From assembly GCA_964520865.1 (NCBI GenBank), contig CAZFOY010000008.1, positions 18,317 through 82,316 of the forward strand: a stretch of DNA of 64,000 nucleotides, given 5' to 3'. Position 1 is the stretch's first letter, and each line of letters opens with the position of its first letter. The translations under genes and the position numbers were made by a program. Source of the DNA: CAVQCT01 sp964520865 (GTDB taxonomy: Bacteria; Zixibacteria; MSB-5A5; GN15; FEB-12). The notes below the pieces were generated by a model that worked only from the letters and a program-made list of their open reading frames with translations, did no database searches and had not been told where the DNA came from. Below, one piece after another: positions 15,361 through 24,258 of this stretch.

Positions 15361-17577
15361 TTAGTACTTGGAGAGGATATCGTCGATCGCCCGATTCACC
15401 GGCGAACTCTTGAAAAATATCTTCTGGGTGGTCGAGAGGCCTTCTTTGTAGGCTTTGATTGCCTTGATCGTACCGGGCTTGCCGATACTTCCGAGCGCCT
15501 TGATAACGGCCAGTTTGATGTCATCTTTGGAGGCATCGATCGAAGTCAGTTTGACCAGCTGCCCCTGATCTTCGAGCAGCGAGATCAGGAATTGATCGGC
15601 CTGGTCGCCGCTCACTTTGCCGAGGGCAGCGATAGCCTTCAGCGTAACGGGCGGATGGGTCCGGGCGAGATCGATAAGCATCGGCGTCATCTCGTGCGTG
15701 CCGATCAGGCCGATCGTGATAACGGCGCTTTCACGGATCTCTTTCACCGGATCATCGGCCATCATCAGAAGGATATCACACGCCTCTTCCCCGCCGATCT
15801 TTTCGAGGGAACTGATGATTTCGCGACGTACCCGGACATCGTTGTCGGAAATGCGAAGGCGCAGCGGCACGGCGGCGAGCGGATCGCCGAGCAGTCCGAG
15901 GACGAAGATTGAGTTTCTGATGATATACCATTTGTTGTCGGGGAGTTCATGGCGGCCGGCTTCGCGTTCGAACATCGAATCATCGACCAGGATCTGCGTG
16001 AAGACCTTCAACGAAGCTTTACCCAGCTCACCGAGAATCTTGAGCGCCTGCTGACGGACTGACCGCTTCGGATGAGAGATGATATTTGACAGCGCCATCG
16101 CGACTTCCTCCGAACCGGCGGTAATCAGGATCTGTCGGATCAGAGAGGCGGTCTCGAACTCGGCGGCAAGCATTTCATCGATCAGCGCGTTGATCACTTC
16201 GGAACGGTTGAAATTGCCGAAGATCTTTTTGATCGCCATCGAATCATAGACCGTAACTTCATCTTCGAACTTTCTTCTCTGGGCGATCGCCTTCACCATC
16301 TCAAGAAGCAGCTCGTATTTGTGCTCGTTCATGCACTTTTCCATCAATAGCCAGACCAGCTCGGAATACTCGAAAGATTCCTTACGGTCCCGGATGTTGC
16401 CTATGACGAGTTGAATCAAGTTGGTCAGCAGGGAGAGATCGGTAACGACATTCAGTTCACCGGTCAGTTCCAGCAGCAGGGTCAGGGCGCGCTGACGGAA
16501 ATTGGCATCGGCGACACTTAGCATTTCCACCAGATGCAAGGCTACTTCGAGCGCCTTCTCCTTCTGCCCGGTTTTGAGCAGCCGTCCGAACACTTCCACA
16601 AAATCTCTCGTTGAATACGACGAGTGTTGTCCGGCGAAGACGTTGTTGAGTAAATCATCGATCCGCTGACTCGACTCGATTCTGATCTTACCGGTAGGAG
16701 ACTCAAGTTCCCGCGCAAGTTCTTCCGGAATGGCGTCCGAAGCAAAGTGCTTGTTGAGCCGTTTCACGATCTTCATCCGTTCCGGGTGGTACTCGACCAT
16801 TCGATAGATCGCCAGACTCTGCTCGAGCAGTTCATTGCGCTTTTTTCCGTCTTCCGAGGTTTTGACTCCGGTAAACAGCTCGATCAATTCATCGCCGATC
16901 GCTTCGGGCGAGATCGAAGCCAGTTTCTCAGGAAGGATGTACTTTACCAGGTGGTAGTCGTAGTCGATCCCCTGCTTGAGCGCGTAGTCTGCTCCCCTTC
17001 GGCTGACTTCGCTCAACCCAAGCAGATCATCGGGCAGCCGCTGCCAGATCATATTCTTCAGTGAGAAATCGTAGTTCGCGTCGCCACGGAACTGCTTGTT
17101 GTCTTCGAACAACTGATAGGCAAGTTCCGAATTCACTTCAACCGTCTTAATGCGCATCTTGTCGATGAAGGTCGTGAGGAGGTTGGCATGGTCCGCTATA
17201 TCTACCCGCTGTACGAACCGTCCAAGCACCTTGTCGAGATCCGGCGCCGAAAGACCCTGCTTGAAGAGGATGGCGTTGATATCCTGAAGCTGCATGTACT
17301 TGATGATTTCCTGCGTGAAGACGCTCTCTTTGAGCCGGATATTGATGACGTAGAGGCTGCCGCTTTGCAGGTTGATATTCAGGTAGTTCTTGAGACGAAG
17401 AAGCGTCTGGAGCTGGACAAACGGTTTCTCGACCGCGCGGGTCGAGGAGGGATGGCCGACGCCGTAGATCGAGACTTTCTTGCAGCTCATGGCGAGATCG
17501 CGCACGAGTGCATGTACCATTTCATTGAGATTGAGATAGAGGGTCGCTTCTTTGGTCGGGCTGGCTACCTGGCTCAT
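15361..17577 (-). CDS. HEAT-repeat protein
   Basis: The product is about 738 residues with no signal peptide or membrane helix, so it is likely cytosolic. The N-terminal third (after LVRDLAMSCKKVSIYGVGHP) is of no family I recognise. The C-terminal part, about 480-730, shows successive HEAT-like helical pairs with the A-L-x-x-I-G-x-x-x motif, for example ALKILGELGK, SAVITIGLIG and AVIKALGSIGKPG, which usually bind other proteins. The start is the ATG at 17577, 6 bases after GGAG; a longer frame from 17637 would overlap the lipoprotein gene by over 110 bases. The chosen start still overlaps it by 56 bases, indicating one transcript. Confidence 0.82.
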   Translation of the reverse strand: MSQVASPTKEATLYLNLNEMVHALVRDLAMSCKKVSIYGVGHPSSTRAVEKPFVQLQTLLRLKNYLNINLQSGSLYVINIRLKESVFTQEIIKYMQLQDINAILFKQGLSAPDLDKVLGRFVQRVDIADHANLLTTFIDKMRIKTVEVNSELAYQLFEDNKQFRGDANYDFSLKNMIWQRLPDDLLGLSEVSRRGADYALKQGIDYDYHLVKYILPEKLASISPEAIGDELIELFTGVKTSEDGKKRNELLEQSLAIYRMVEYHPERMKIVKRLNKHFASDAIPEELARELESPTGKIRIESSQRIDDLLNNVFAGQHSSYSTRDFVEVFGRLLKTGQKEKALEVALHLVEMLSVADANFRQRALTLLLELTGELNVVTDLSLLTNLIQLVIGNIRDRKESFEYSELVWLLMEKCMNEHKYELLLEMVKAIAQRRKFEDEVTVYDSMAIKKIFGNFNRSEVINALIDEMLAAEFETASLIRQILITAGSEEVAMALSNIISHPKRSVRQQALKILGELGKASLKVFTQILVDDSMFEREAGRHELPDNKWYIIRNSIFVLGLLGDPLAAVPLRLRISDNDVRVRREIISSLEKIGGEEACDILLMMADDPVKEIRESAVITIGLIGTHEMTPMLIDLARTHPPVTLKAIAALGKVSGDQADQFLISLLEDQGQLVKLTSIDASKDDIKLAVIKALGSIGKPGTIKAIKAYKEGLSTTQKIFFKSSPVNRAIDDILSKY

Positions 17578-18718
17578 GTGATTCTCCAAAACAGAGGATG
17601 TATCCTTTGTCGGTCGCAACGTACACGTTGTCTCCATCGCTTACCGGGGCCTGGGCGATGGCGCCTTTCAACTGCCGTGTCTGAACCACGCTGCCGTCGG
17701 TCCGCTTCAGGGAGTACAGTTTGCCCGACATCGTTCCGAAGATCACGTAATCATCGACTGCGATTGCCGAAGCTCGGATGACGTCGACCGCGTCGTACTT
17801 CCACTTCACGCTACCGTCGGAACCGTCGATCGCCGCGAGCACGCCGCCGCTGTGCCCGACATACACGCTTCCGTTCTCGACTGAAGGTGAAGTCCAGATA
17901 GGTCCGTCGAGTTTCGTTTGCCAGCGGATACTTCCCGAGCCGGGGTCGATACCGACTACGTCACCTTTCATGTCGGTGGCGTAGACCAATTCCCCGACTG
18001 CCACTGCGCTCACCATCGGGCCATCGAGCTTCACCCGGTACAGCTCGGATCCATCCTTGATCTCCAGAGCGTACAGCGTGCCGTCATCGGACGGTTGGTA
18101 GAGCCTGCCGTCGGCGAATGACGCCGGCGCAGAGATTCTTCCATCGACAGTGACACTCCAGATCGTCTTGCCGGAAAACCGGTCAAAAGCGGTAACGGTC
18201 TTGCCGGAACCGACAATCAGGAGGTCTTTTACTATTATCGACCCGGCGGCGGCATCCTTTACCGGCCTGTCCCATAGCTGCTTGCGGCGAAGCAGGTTGA
18301 TACATTTGAGCTGGCTGTGGTACGGGCCGACAGCGAAATAGCCAAGGCTATCTTCAACTGCCATACCCGTTTGCGGGTTTCCACCCGCCTTCACATAGCC
18401 CAGGTATGAGCCGTCCCGAAGAGCATATATCTTAATCTTGTTTCGGGTCCCCGGGTAGATCAGGTCATTGAAAGCCAGCGTCAGCGGGCCGGCCGGTTTG
18501 TCGTTGCTTCTTGTCTCCCAGCGGATGTCGAGTCGGCCGGAGAATTTTCCGGCCGGCTTGGAGGCTTGCGAAGCCGGCATATCGCGGTACAGCGGCCAGG
18601 CACTGTTCAAAGATGCTTCTTCCCGATCCAGCTTGAATCGCCGGGTGCAGCCTGGGGCCAGCAGCAGTCCCGCCGCGAGTATTAGTATTATGAATCTGAG
18701 CCTGCTCAAAAGTTCCAC
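17522..18718 (-). CDS. BamB-like PQQ beta-propeller lipoprotein
   Basis: The 398-residue product has a lipoprotein signal (IILILAAGLLLAPGC, lipid cysteine after APG). PQQ/quinoprotein-type propeller blades follow, recognisable by repeated G-x-x-Y-A-L and A-x-D-x-x-S-G-x-x-x-W patterns (YALRDGSYLGYV, FDRFSGKTIWSV, IDGSDGSVKWKY). This fold and anchoring match BamB, the outer-membrane assembly lipoprotein, though PQQ-like propellers have other uses. The annotated start is a GTG at 18718 with no clear ribosome site; a TTG at 18709 overlapping the upstream stop (TTGA) is equally plausible. The gene is coupled to the Omp85-type fusion before it. Confidence 0.85.
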   Translation of the reverse strand: MELLSRLRFIILILAAGLLLAPGCTRRFKLDREEASLNSAWPLYRDMPASQASKPAGKFSGRLDIRWETRSNDKPAGPLTLAFNDLIYPGTRNKIKIYALRDGSYLGYVKAGGNPQTGMAVEDSLGYFAVGPYHSQLKCINLLRRKQLWDRPVKDAAAGSIIVKDLLIVGSGKTVTAFDRFSGKTIWSVTVDGRISAPASFADGRLYQPSDDGTLYALEIKDGSELYRVKLDGPMVSAVAVGELVYATDMKGDVVGIDPGSGSIRWQTKLDGPIWTSPSVENGSVYVGHSGGVLAAIDGSDGSVKWKYDAVDVIRASAIAVDDYVIFGTMSGKLYSLKRTDGSVVQTRQLKGAIAQAPVSDGDNVYVATDKGYILCFGESHEPGSQPDQRSDPLSQSQ

Positions 18719-21561
18719 CCGAAGAAAAAGTTGAAATGGGTATGCGGACTGATCGTGTGATAGTCCGTAATCCGACTGAAATCGAATCTCAGCACGACCA
18801 GATAGGCGAGGTTTACCCGGAAGCCTGCTCCGATTGAGCCGAGAAACTGATCGAACTCATCGTCCCACGCCGCTCCGGTGTCGTAAAACAGAGCTCCGCG
18901 AATGGCGCTGAAGCCGAGGCCGCCGATCGGAAAACCGATCAACAGGTGATCGATAAGCGGGAAGCGAAGTTCGTTTGAGGCAAAGAGAATATTCCGGTTG
19001 TAGAAAGCGCGGCGGTCAAACCCACGGAACGACCAGCTGCCGCCGAAATAGATCCGTTGCGGTTCGAGACCGCTTGAAGCATAAGCGAACAACCGATTGG
19101 CGAAAGCCGAGAATCGTCCGAGCCGGAAATAATGCCGGAGATCTATCGAGAACTGCCGGCTGTAACTTCTCATGTCGTTGAGCGAAGAGGTGATGCCGAC
19201 CGAAATGTTGTACCGACGGCCGTCGATCGGACCGGATATATCCCACAGGGAATTATCGTAGATCCAGCTAACATAGTTGGTCACGAGGAATTTTTCGCGC
19301 GACTTCAAACCGTACAAACGGTCTTTCTTTGAGTATCGCGCAATGGTGGTGAAGTCAACCCGATGAAACTTGGAGATCGGATAGCTGAACAAGGAGATTC
19401 CACCCGCCTGTCGCTCGTAGTAGTAGCCGTCATAATCGTTGTAGTATTCGTCGTATAGGTGGAATATCCCGGCTCCCCAGTTCAACCGGTGTTCCCGGTT
19501 GATATAGGTCATTCCGAAATTGAACGACTTAAGCAGATCGTCCTTTGTAGTTGCGGTGTTGGTCAGCAGGAAATAGACGGCGTGATTCCCAAGGACATCG
19601 GAGAGAGCAACCTGTAGTCCGCCGATCGAACCGTAGACGGGGTCATACCCGACCGATGACTGCGCGATATCGAAGGAGTAATTGGTGCGGTATTTGATCG
19701 AAGCTTGTCGGTAGTTCGATGCGATCGTAGGCGGCTTCCACGCCGGGGCTTCAGTCGCCACCGGTTGCACGACCGGCTCGGGAGCTTTCGGCATCTTCAT
19801 CTTGTAAATCTGGAAGTCAAGATTCTGGTACCCGGTGTAAATCAGATGATGGCCGTCGGACGAAACGCGTGGATTAAACGCCCCGGTGGCGAAGGTCGAT
19901 TGTTTGGTCAACGTCCCGGCGCTGTCCAGCAGAAACAGGTTGAAGGTGCCCGCGCGATTCGATGAAAAATAAATTCCCCGGCCGGTAGGCTCCGGCGTCT
20001 CGTCGATATAGTCGCCGAACGTGAGCTGCGTCGTGTTACCGTCTTCCAACGACATCCTGAACAAATTCTCGGCACCTTTGTCGCCTCCGCTGCATCGATC
20101 CGAAGTAAAGATCACGGAACTACCGTCGAGACTGAAGACCGGATCGATATCATAGTAGATGTCGTGAGTCAGGCGGCGATATTTCTCCGTCTCAAGGTCG
20201 AGCAGATACAGATCGGCGAATCCGTTTTTCTTGAATCCGGTGAAGACAACCTGACGGGCGTCGGGAGAAAATCGCGGCGAGCGAATCGCCACCAATTCGT
20301 TGAACTCGAACCGCCGCGTGACTTTCCTCTTGCGAATGTCGTACAGATATATGACGTCGCGTTCCTTTGATTTCGATGAAAATACGACCAGGCCGGAATC
20401 ATTGGCGTCGATCCCCGACCGGAGAAGGTACAGCGACTCGTACTTCGAAGAGCGCTCTCCCTTAAGAAGGGTCACCACCTGTTTATTGGCGTGATCCGCC
20501 GGCTTCATGTAAAGGCCGGAATAACCGAGGCGGTTCGCCTTATAGACGATCCAATCCTTGAGTCCGTCGCCATTGTCCCATCGGATCGGCACAGCCTTGA
20601 CGTTGAAGCCGCTTCCGGTTAGTTTAGACGACTCCATCTCCGGCAGACCGAGGCTGTCGAGTTCGGGATAATATTTCTTCTTGAGCGAATACTCCCACTT
20701 GCGGGAGACCTCAAGGAGGTTGTCACCGAGGGTGGTTTCGACAACGTCCTCGAACGTCTTTCCTTTGGACCAGTTATCGAACAGCAGCGTCAGTTTGTCG
20801 CTGCCGTATTCCGAATCGATAAATCCGCAGATCGACTCCCCGAGCTTGTACATGAAGAATGTTCCCTGGATTTGATAGAGATTCGGAATGGTGAACAGGT
20901 GGCCGTTGATTACCATATCTTTGATAATCATATCCGCCTGGGTGTCCCATTTCTTCGACCAGTATTCAGCCAGGCCCTCGGTGAACCAGAGCGGCGGATA
21001 GCTGAATCGAATCTGACTGCGACGCTCGGTTGCCCAGTCGAGCTTGGAGAGGGTGAATACATGAACAAGCTCGTGCTGAATGACATGCTTGAAATCGGCG
21101 AGCGGTCCGTAAAACGGAACAACCACTCGGCCTTTCATGAACTCCGTGAATCCGCCGACCGACTCGGGTATCAGATCCGGAATGACGTTCGTCTGCGAGA
21201 AGTAGCCCGGTGACGAGTAGATAATCAGCGGGATTTTTTTACTCACCTCGTGGTTGAATTTCTCGGCCAGGGTCCGATAGGAATCTTCGGCGTAACGGGC
21301 CGCTATCGCCGCCAGATCGGACTCATCGGTATAGAAATAGATCTTGAAATGATCGGTCGTCATGACCTGCCAGTCAAAGTCGGTGTACTGGACTTTGTTC
21401 TTGCCAAAATAGAATTGCGCCGACGCCGACCCTGAGAAGAGCAAAAGCGCCATGACCGCCCAGATCAGGATGTTCAACCTTCGGGAGGATCTAAAGACAC
21501 CTTCGAAACTCAGGAGCGTGGGTTTTATCGACAATTTTGACCGGGTGGTGAATAACGACAT
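18706..21561 (-). CDS. Fusion of MA-type metallopeptidase, TolB-like propeller and Omp85-type outer-membrane barrel
   Basis: This 951-residue protein has three parts. After a signal peptide with a long basic leader (about residues 1-48) comes a gluzincin-like peptidase region with HELVH at 163-167 and the downstream glutamate segment WFTEGLAEY at 192-200. Residues about 330-600 contain WD40/TolB-type blades (SPRFSPDARQVVFTGF, PVFSLDGSSVIFTSDR). Residues about 640-951 form an Omp85/BamA-like barrel with SWSFRGFDRR and a terminal aromatic FFFGWNF. The expected location is the outer membrane, with peptidase and propeller in the periplasm. It overlaps the BamB-like lipoprotein gene. Substrate unknown. 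Confidence 0.85.
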   Translation of the reverse strand: MSLFTTRSKLSIKPTLLSFEGVFRSSRRLNILIWAVMALLLFSGSASAQFYFGKNKVQYTDFDWQVMTTDHFKIYFYTDESDLAAIAARYAEDSYRTLAEKFNHEVSKKIPLIIYSSPGYFSQTNVIPDLIPESVGGFTEFMKGRVVVPFYGPLADFKHVIQHELVHVFTLSKLDWATERRSQIRFSYPPLWFTEGLAEYWSKKWDTQADMIIKDMVINGHLFTIPNLYQIQGTFFMYKLGESICGFIDSEYGSDKLTLLFDNWSKGKTFEDVVETTLGDNLLEVSRKWEYSLKKKYYPELDSLGLPEMESSKLTGSGFNVKAVPIRWDNGDGLKDWIVYKANRLGYSGLYMKPADHANKQVVTLLKGERSSKYESLYLLRSGIDANDSGLVVFSSKSKERDVIYLYDIRKRKVTRRFEFNELVAIRSPRFSPDARQVVFTGFKKNGFADLYLLDLETEKYRRLTHDIYYDIDPVFSLDGSSVIFTSDRCSGGDKGAENLFRMSLEDGNTTQLTFGDYIDETPEPTGRGIYFSSNRAGTFNLFLLDSAGTLTKQSTFATGAFNPRVSSDGHHLIYTGYQNLDFQIYKMKMPKAPEPVVQPVATEAPAWKPPTIASNYRQASIKYRTNYSFDIAQSSVGYDPVYGSIGGLQVALSDVLGNHAVYFLLTNTATTKDDLLKSFNFGMTYINREHRLNWGAGIFHLYDEYYNDYDGYYYERQAGGISLFSYPISKFHRVDFTTIARYSKKDRLYGLKSREKFLVTNYVSWIYDNSLWDISGPIDGRRYNISVGITSSLNDMRSYSRQFSIDLRHYFRLGRFSAFANRLFAYASSGLEPQRIYFGGSWSFRGFDRRAFYNRNILFASNELRFPLIDHLLIGFPIGGLGFSAIRGALFYDTGAAWDDEFDQFLGSIGAGFRVNLAYLVVLRFDFSRITDYHTISPHTHFNFFFGWNF

Positions 21562-21588
21562 ATTTCTTCTATCGGCCCTCTGCTCTTG

Positions 21589-22578
21589 CTACTGTATAAT
21601 GCCGGTGTCAAAGTTACACCCGGAGCAGAGCGAACCGCTAAGTCCTTTAGTTTCTATAGAATAGCCGGTACGGTTGATGAGGAGCTGACCGCAACGAGGA
21701 CAAAATGTATCTGACCCGCCTTCTACGCGGGCATTTCCAATATAAACGTATTTGAGGCGGCTTTGTGCAATCTCTCTGGCGCGCAACAGGGTAGCTATCG
21801 GAGTCGGTGGAGCGTCCAGCTCGTAGTCGGGATGAAACGCAGAGAAATGAAGCGGAACATCCGGTGAAACCGAGGCGACAAAATCGACCAGCCCGGAAAT
21901 GTCCTCCTCCGAGTCGTTCTTTCCCGGAATCACGAGGTTCGTCAACTCCAGATGCACTCCGGCTTCGAATACCGTCTTTATCGTTTCCAGTACCGGCTCG
22001 AGCTTTCCTTTGCAGACTTTCAGGTAGAACTCAGGGCGAATTCCTTTGAGATCGATGTTCATCGCATCCACATGGCCGACCAGTTCACGCAGTGGATCGG
22101 GATTGATATATCCGTTCGTGACGAGCACCGTCTTCAGACCTGTCTCACGGAGCAACGGAGCCGTGTCCATCAGGTATTCAAACCAGATCATCGGCTCGGT
22201 GTAAGTAAAGGCAACGCCGATGGAATTGTGCTGCCGGGCAGCGTCGACAAGGCGGTCCGGAGTGAAGAACATAGTCCGAACCTTTTGTTGCGAGATGGTC
22301 CAGTTTTGACAATTCACGCAGGCGAAATTGCAGCCGTTAGCACCGGTTGACAGAATTTCCCGGCCCGGATGGAAGTGGTAAAGCGGCTTCTTTTCAATCG
22401 GGTCGACCGCGACCGTCACCAGCTCACCGTAGTTGTCGGTGAACAGCTCTCCCCCTTTGTTCATACGTGCGCCGCAGATCCCGACTTTACCTTCGGTCAA
22501 GCTACAGAACGCCGGACAAAGCGTGCACCGGACCACGTCATCGTGGAGCTTTTCGTAATATCTCGCAGATTTTACCAT
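21589..22578 (-). CDS. amrS: AmmeMemoRadiSam system radical SAM enzyme (AmrS)
   Basis: About 329 residues. The radical SAM cluster motif C-x3-C-x2-C is in GCNFACVNCQNW, near residue 85. A cysteine-rich N-terminus (CTLCPAFC, GICGARMN) precedes it and a zinc-ribbon-like C-terminus (FCPRCGQLL, CSGCNF) follows. This layout fits AmrS, whose AmmeMemoRadiSam partners (AmmeMemo and AMMECR1-like proteins) are not in this window. The start is taken as the ATG at 22578, 4 bases past the upstream stop with AGGG before it; an in-frame start at 22614 would overlap the preceding gene by 32 bases. Its physiological reaction is not established. Confidence 0.87.
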   Translation of the reverse strand: MVKSARYYEKLHDDVVRCTLCPAFCSLTEGKVGICGARMNKGGELFTDNYGELVTVAVDPIEKKPLYHFHPGREILSTGANGCNFACVNCQNWTISQQKVRTMFFTPDRLVDAARQHNSIGVAFTYTEPMIWFEYLMDTAPLLRETGLKTVLVTNGYINPDPLRELVGHVDAMNIDLKGIRPEFYLKVCKGKLEPVLETIKTVFEAGVHLELTNLVIPGKNDSEEDISGLVDFVASVSPDVPLHFSAFHPDYELDAPPTPIATLLRAREIAQSRLKYVYIGNARVEGGSDTFCPRCGQLLINRTGYSIETKGLSGSLCSGCNFDTGIIQ

Positions 22579-22582
22579 CGTG

Positions 22583-24166
22583 TCATCCCTGACCGATAAT
22601 GAACTTTGCAGCATCCTTCAAATTGTCTACCACCGTAACATCGCTATGAAACCGCTCCCGGTCAAGCAGCTGTGACTGAGCCTTGCCGTAACCGGACGTG
22701 ACCATAACAGAGTGACCGCCCATCACTTTACCCAAATTGACATCATCGAGCTTGTCCCCGACAACGTACGATCGACTCAGATCTATGTCGAGCTGATAGG
22801 CTGCCTCTTCGACCATGCCGGGGGCCGGCTTTCGGCAGTCACACACCATCCTGTACTCAGTTATACTCCCCTCCGGATGATGCGGGCAGTAGTAAATTGC
22901 GTCGATAAATACATGCTGTGCGGTCAGCATCTCAAGCAGCCGGGCGTTTACGCTCTCAACTGCGTCAATATCCAGCTTCCCTCTCGCTATCCCTGATTGA
23001 TTCGAGACGAAGATGAGTTTGAAAGAAGCGTTCTGAAGCTCCTTCAGGGCTTCAATCGCGCCCGACTCGAATTCGATCTTGTCCGGGTCGCCGAGAAAAT
23101 GTTTCTCGACGATCACGGTCCCGTCCCGGTCAAGAAATACGGCCCGGTTATGCCGAATACGGCGACCGAGCAGACCGTCCGCCAGGTAGGCGATTCGCGC
23201 CGGAGCGATCTTTGTAAAACAGTACTGCTCGTCGCGATAGCACGGCTTGCTACCATGCAACGAGCAGGGTCGGCAAAACTCGTCGACCTGGGCTATCATA
23301 TCGTTGATCCCCGCCGGTGCGAACCCCAGCACCGGATGAGTCGGACCGAAAACGGCAATAGTTGGCGTACCGACTGCCGACGAAAGATGAGCGATCCCCG
23401 AATCATTCGCGATCGTCAGGTCGGCCCTTTCAATAACCGGTGCAAGCGCTCGAATTGGAGAGTCCGTCAAGCGAACGAATGACCCCTCGTCGATAAGTAT
23501 GCCCGGATCTCCCTTGTCCACATCTTCAGATGTGACTGCCCAAACGATGTTCGCCTTGTTCTTCTGATGAATTGCGACCGCCGCTTCCACGAACCGATCG
23601 ACCGGGTACTGCTTGGTGGCGTGAGCAGCTCCCGGAGCAAAGACAACAATCGGATCGTCGTTTTTGAACAGTCCGGTGGATTTTTCTCGCTGTCCATCCG
23701 ACCCTGTCTTCAAGTGCGGTCGACGGGAAACAGCTCGTGCTCCTGCGGCCTGGACCGCATGGTTGTATAGATCTATAGTGTGCGGCCAGACTTTCGGAAA
23801 AGCCTTGTGCTTCACGGCGAGGATGCGCTCGAACCGACGTTTCGGATAGACCACCTTGCGATCGGCCGTCAGCAGCTTGCGAGCGGCCCAGGATCGGAAA
23901 TTTCCCTGAAGATCGATAATATGACTGAAATTCCGGTTGTCGAGCTTGAGCAGGAAGGCGTAGTAGCGCACGCCGGAGATGCCGTCGGGAATCGTGATCA
24001 GATCGTCTACTCCCTCGATCATCCCGGCGGCTTCGCGGTATTTCTCCTTACATAGCAGACAGATCTCTGCAGAGGGAAAAGCCAGCCTTAGATTGGTGAT
24101 GGCGGCCGATGTAAGGATGATATCGCCGAGAGAGCCGAGGCGAATGACAAGAATACGTTCGCTCAT
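22583..24166 (-). CDS. Fused glycosyltransferase family 9 (heptosyltransferase-like) and GmhB-type phosphatase
   Basis: The 527-residue protein joins two normally separate enzymes. Residues about 1-335 are a GT9 heptosyltransferase-like unit, with the N-terminal RILVIRLGSLGDIILTSAAI, FAPGAAHATKQYP near 177 and NDSGIAHLSSAVGTPTIAVFGPT near 254 (quoted here as motifs NDSGIAHLSSA and VFGPTHP). Residues about 341-527 are a HAD-IIIA phosphatase with DRDGT (346-350), VSNQSGIARG and the GmhB zinc motif CPHHPEG...CDC. GmhB removes the 7-phosphate of heptose bisphosphate in ADP-heptose synthesis, and GT9 transfers heptose to LPS. The first ATG at 24166 is in good context for GT9. Confidence 0.9.
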   Translation of the reverse strand: MSERILVIRLGSLGDIILTSAAITNLRLAFPSAEICLLCKEKYREAAGMIEGVDDLITIPDGISGVRYYAFLLKLDNRNFSHIIDLQGNFRSWAARKLLTADRKVVYPKRRFERILAVKHKAFPKVWPHTIDLYNHAVQAAGARAVSRRPHLKTGSDGQREKSTGLFKNDDPIVVFAPGAAHATKQYPVDRFVEAAVAIHQKNKANIVWAVTSEDVDKGDPGILIDEGSFVRLTDSPIRALAPVIERADLTIANDSGIAHLSSAVGTPTIAVFGPTHPVLGFAPAGINDMIAQVDEFCRPCSLHGSKPCYRDEQYCFTKIAPARIAYLADGLLGRRIRHNRAVFLDRDGTVIVEKHFLGDPDKIEFESGAIEALKELQNASFKLIFVSNQSGIARGKLDIDAVESVNARLLEMLTAQHVFIDAIYYCPHHPEGSITEYRMVCDCRKPAPGMVEEAAYQLDIDLSRSYVVGDKLDDVNLGKVMGGHSVMVTSGYGKAQSQLLDRERFHSDVTVVDNLKDAAKFIIGQG

Positions 24167-24258
24167 TTACTGAAAAAGATACAGACCGAGCGCCCCTGCC
24201 GCAAAACAATAATACCCAGAATACTCGAATTTCCCCTCTTAACTGAGGGTACAGTCTG

